From Flavimaricola sp. (GTDB lineage: Bacteria > Pseudomonadota > Alphaproteobacteria > Rhodobacterales > Rhodobacteraceae), in contig JALZWD010000322.1 of assembly GCA_023300365.1 (NCBI GenBank), positions 1-5,586 on the forward strand: a DNA stretch of 5,586 nt, read 5' to 3'. A program made the position numbers and the translations under genes. This document shows positions 5,372-5,586 of this stretch, piece by piece (the first letter of the stretch is position 1; each line of letters begins with the position of its first letter). The notes under the pieces are model-generated. The model was not told the DNA's origin. It was given only the letters and a program-made list of their open reading frames with translations, and searched no databases.

Positions 5372-5586
5372 TTACATGGCCCTTTGGTGCGAAATCGGCA
5401 GGCGCTTTTGGCCTGATAAAACCTGGGCGATCGTCGAAATACCGAGAACATGATCAGCCGCGTCGAGCTCTGCTGCGGCGCGCGGCATGCCGTAAACAAT
5501 TGAGGTTTCCTCGTCTTGGGCCATGGTGGTCGCGCCGGCACGTTGCAACGCCAGCAACCCCTCGGCACCATCCCGGCCCATACCCG
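5372..5586 (-). CDS. cheB: Chemotaxis response regulator methylesterase/deamidase CheB, C-terminal end
   Basis: Only the last 71 codons or so are in the window; the rest lies beyond base 5586. The frame opens with GMGRDGAEGLLALQRAGATT, the C-terminal part of the CheB methylesterase domain. The Asp of GMGRDGA corresponds to the third member of the Ser-His-Asp catalytic triad (Asp286 in Salmonella CheB). MAQDEETSIVYGMPRAAAEL and a HVLGISTIAQVL helix follow, also typical of the family. The Ser and His of the triad and the receiver domain are outside the window. CheB removes methyl groups from receptor glutamates after phosphorylation by CheA. It ends with TAA at 5374-5372, two bases before the cheD ATG. 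The short tail after the last helix (QKRLPISHQRAM) is not conserved as far as I can tell. Confidence 0.93.
   Translation of the reverse strand, partial: GMGRDGAEGLLALQRAGATTMAQDEETSIVYGMPRAAAELDAADHVLGISTIAQVLSGQKRLPISHQRAM

Overview
The window looks like chromosomal DNA from an alphaproteobacterium, most likely of the Rhodobacteraceae/Roseobacter group. This rests on the character of the S2 and EF-Ts proteins (including an Ala/Glu-rich S2 tail), the moderately high GC content, the weak GC-rich promoter-like elements, and the che operon order cheB-cheD. No mobile element, CRISPR array, tRNA or rRNA is visible.

Layout: (1) 1-954, plus strand, the 3' part of a HupE/UreJ-family membrane protein gene, closed by a clear intrinsic terminator (978-1003). 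(2) 1004-1490, a roughly 490-base non-coding stretch. Its left half carries a cluster of GCGAAA/TTTCGC palindromic motifs. Its right half holds a weak promoter-like pair and a hairpin-rich leader before rpsB. (3) 1492-3239, the rpsB-tsf operon (ribosomal protein S2 and elongation factor Ts), with a strong GC hairpin between the genes and a 13-bp hairpin after tsf. (4) 3296-3546, a convergent intergenic region. It holds a long hairpin that, read on the minus strand, is followed by seven T residues; it may terminate the minus-strand operon or a small RNA. (5) 5586-3547, minus strand, in transcription order: cheB (3' end only), cheD, aroQ and a LuxR-type regulator gene.

How the genes work together: rpsB-tsf is a housekeeping translation operon. 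On the minus strand, CheB (receptor methylesterase/deamidase) and CheD (receptor glutamine deamidase) are adaptation enzymes of chemotaxis and lie 2 nt apart. AroQ is a type II 3-dehydroquinase of the shikimate pathway. Its stop codon overlaps the GTG start of the LuxR-type regulator (shared GTGA), so those two are probably translationally coupled. The regulator has an autoinducer-binding-like domain and a LuxR helix-turn-helix. By my hand alignment it lacks the aspartate that contacts acyl-homoserine lactone in TraR, and no luxI gene is present here, so it is best described as a LuxR solo of unknown ligand.

Most of the window is ordinary. The items worth a second look are the aroQ-luxR coupling, the altered ligand pocket of the LuxR protein, the inverted repeat ahead of aroQ, the repeat cluster and structured leader upstream of rpsB, and the minus-strand hairpin/terminator downstream of tsf.
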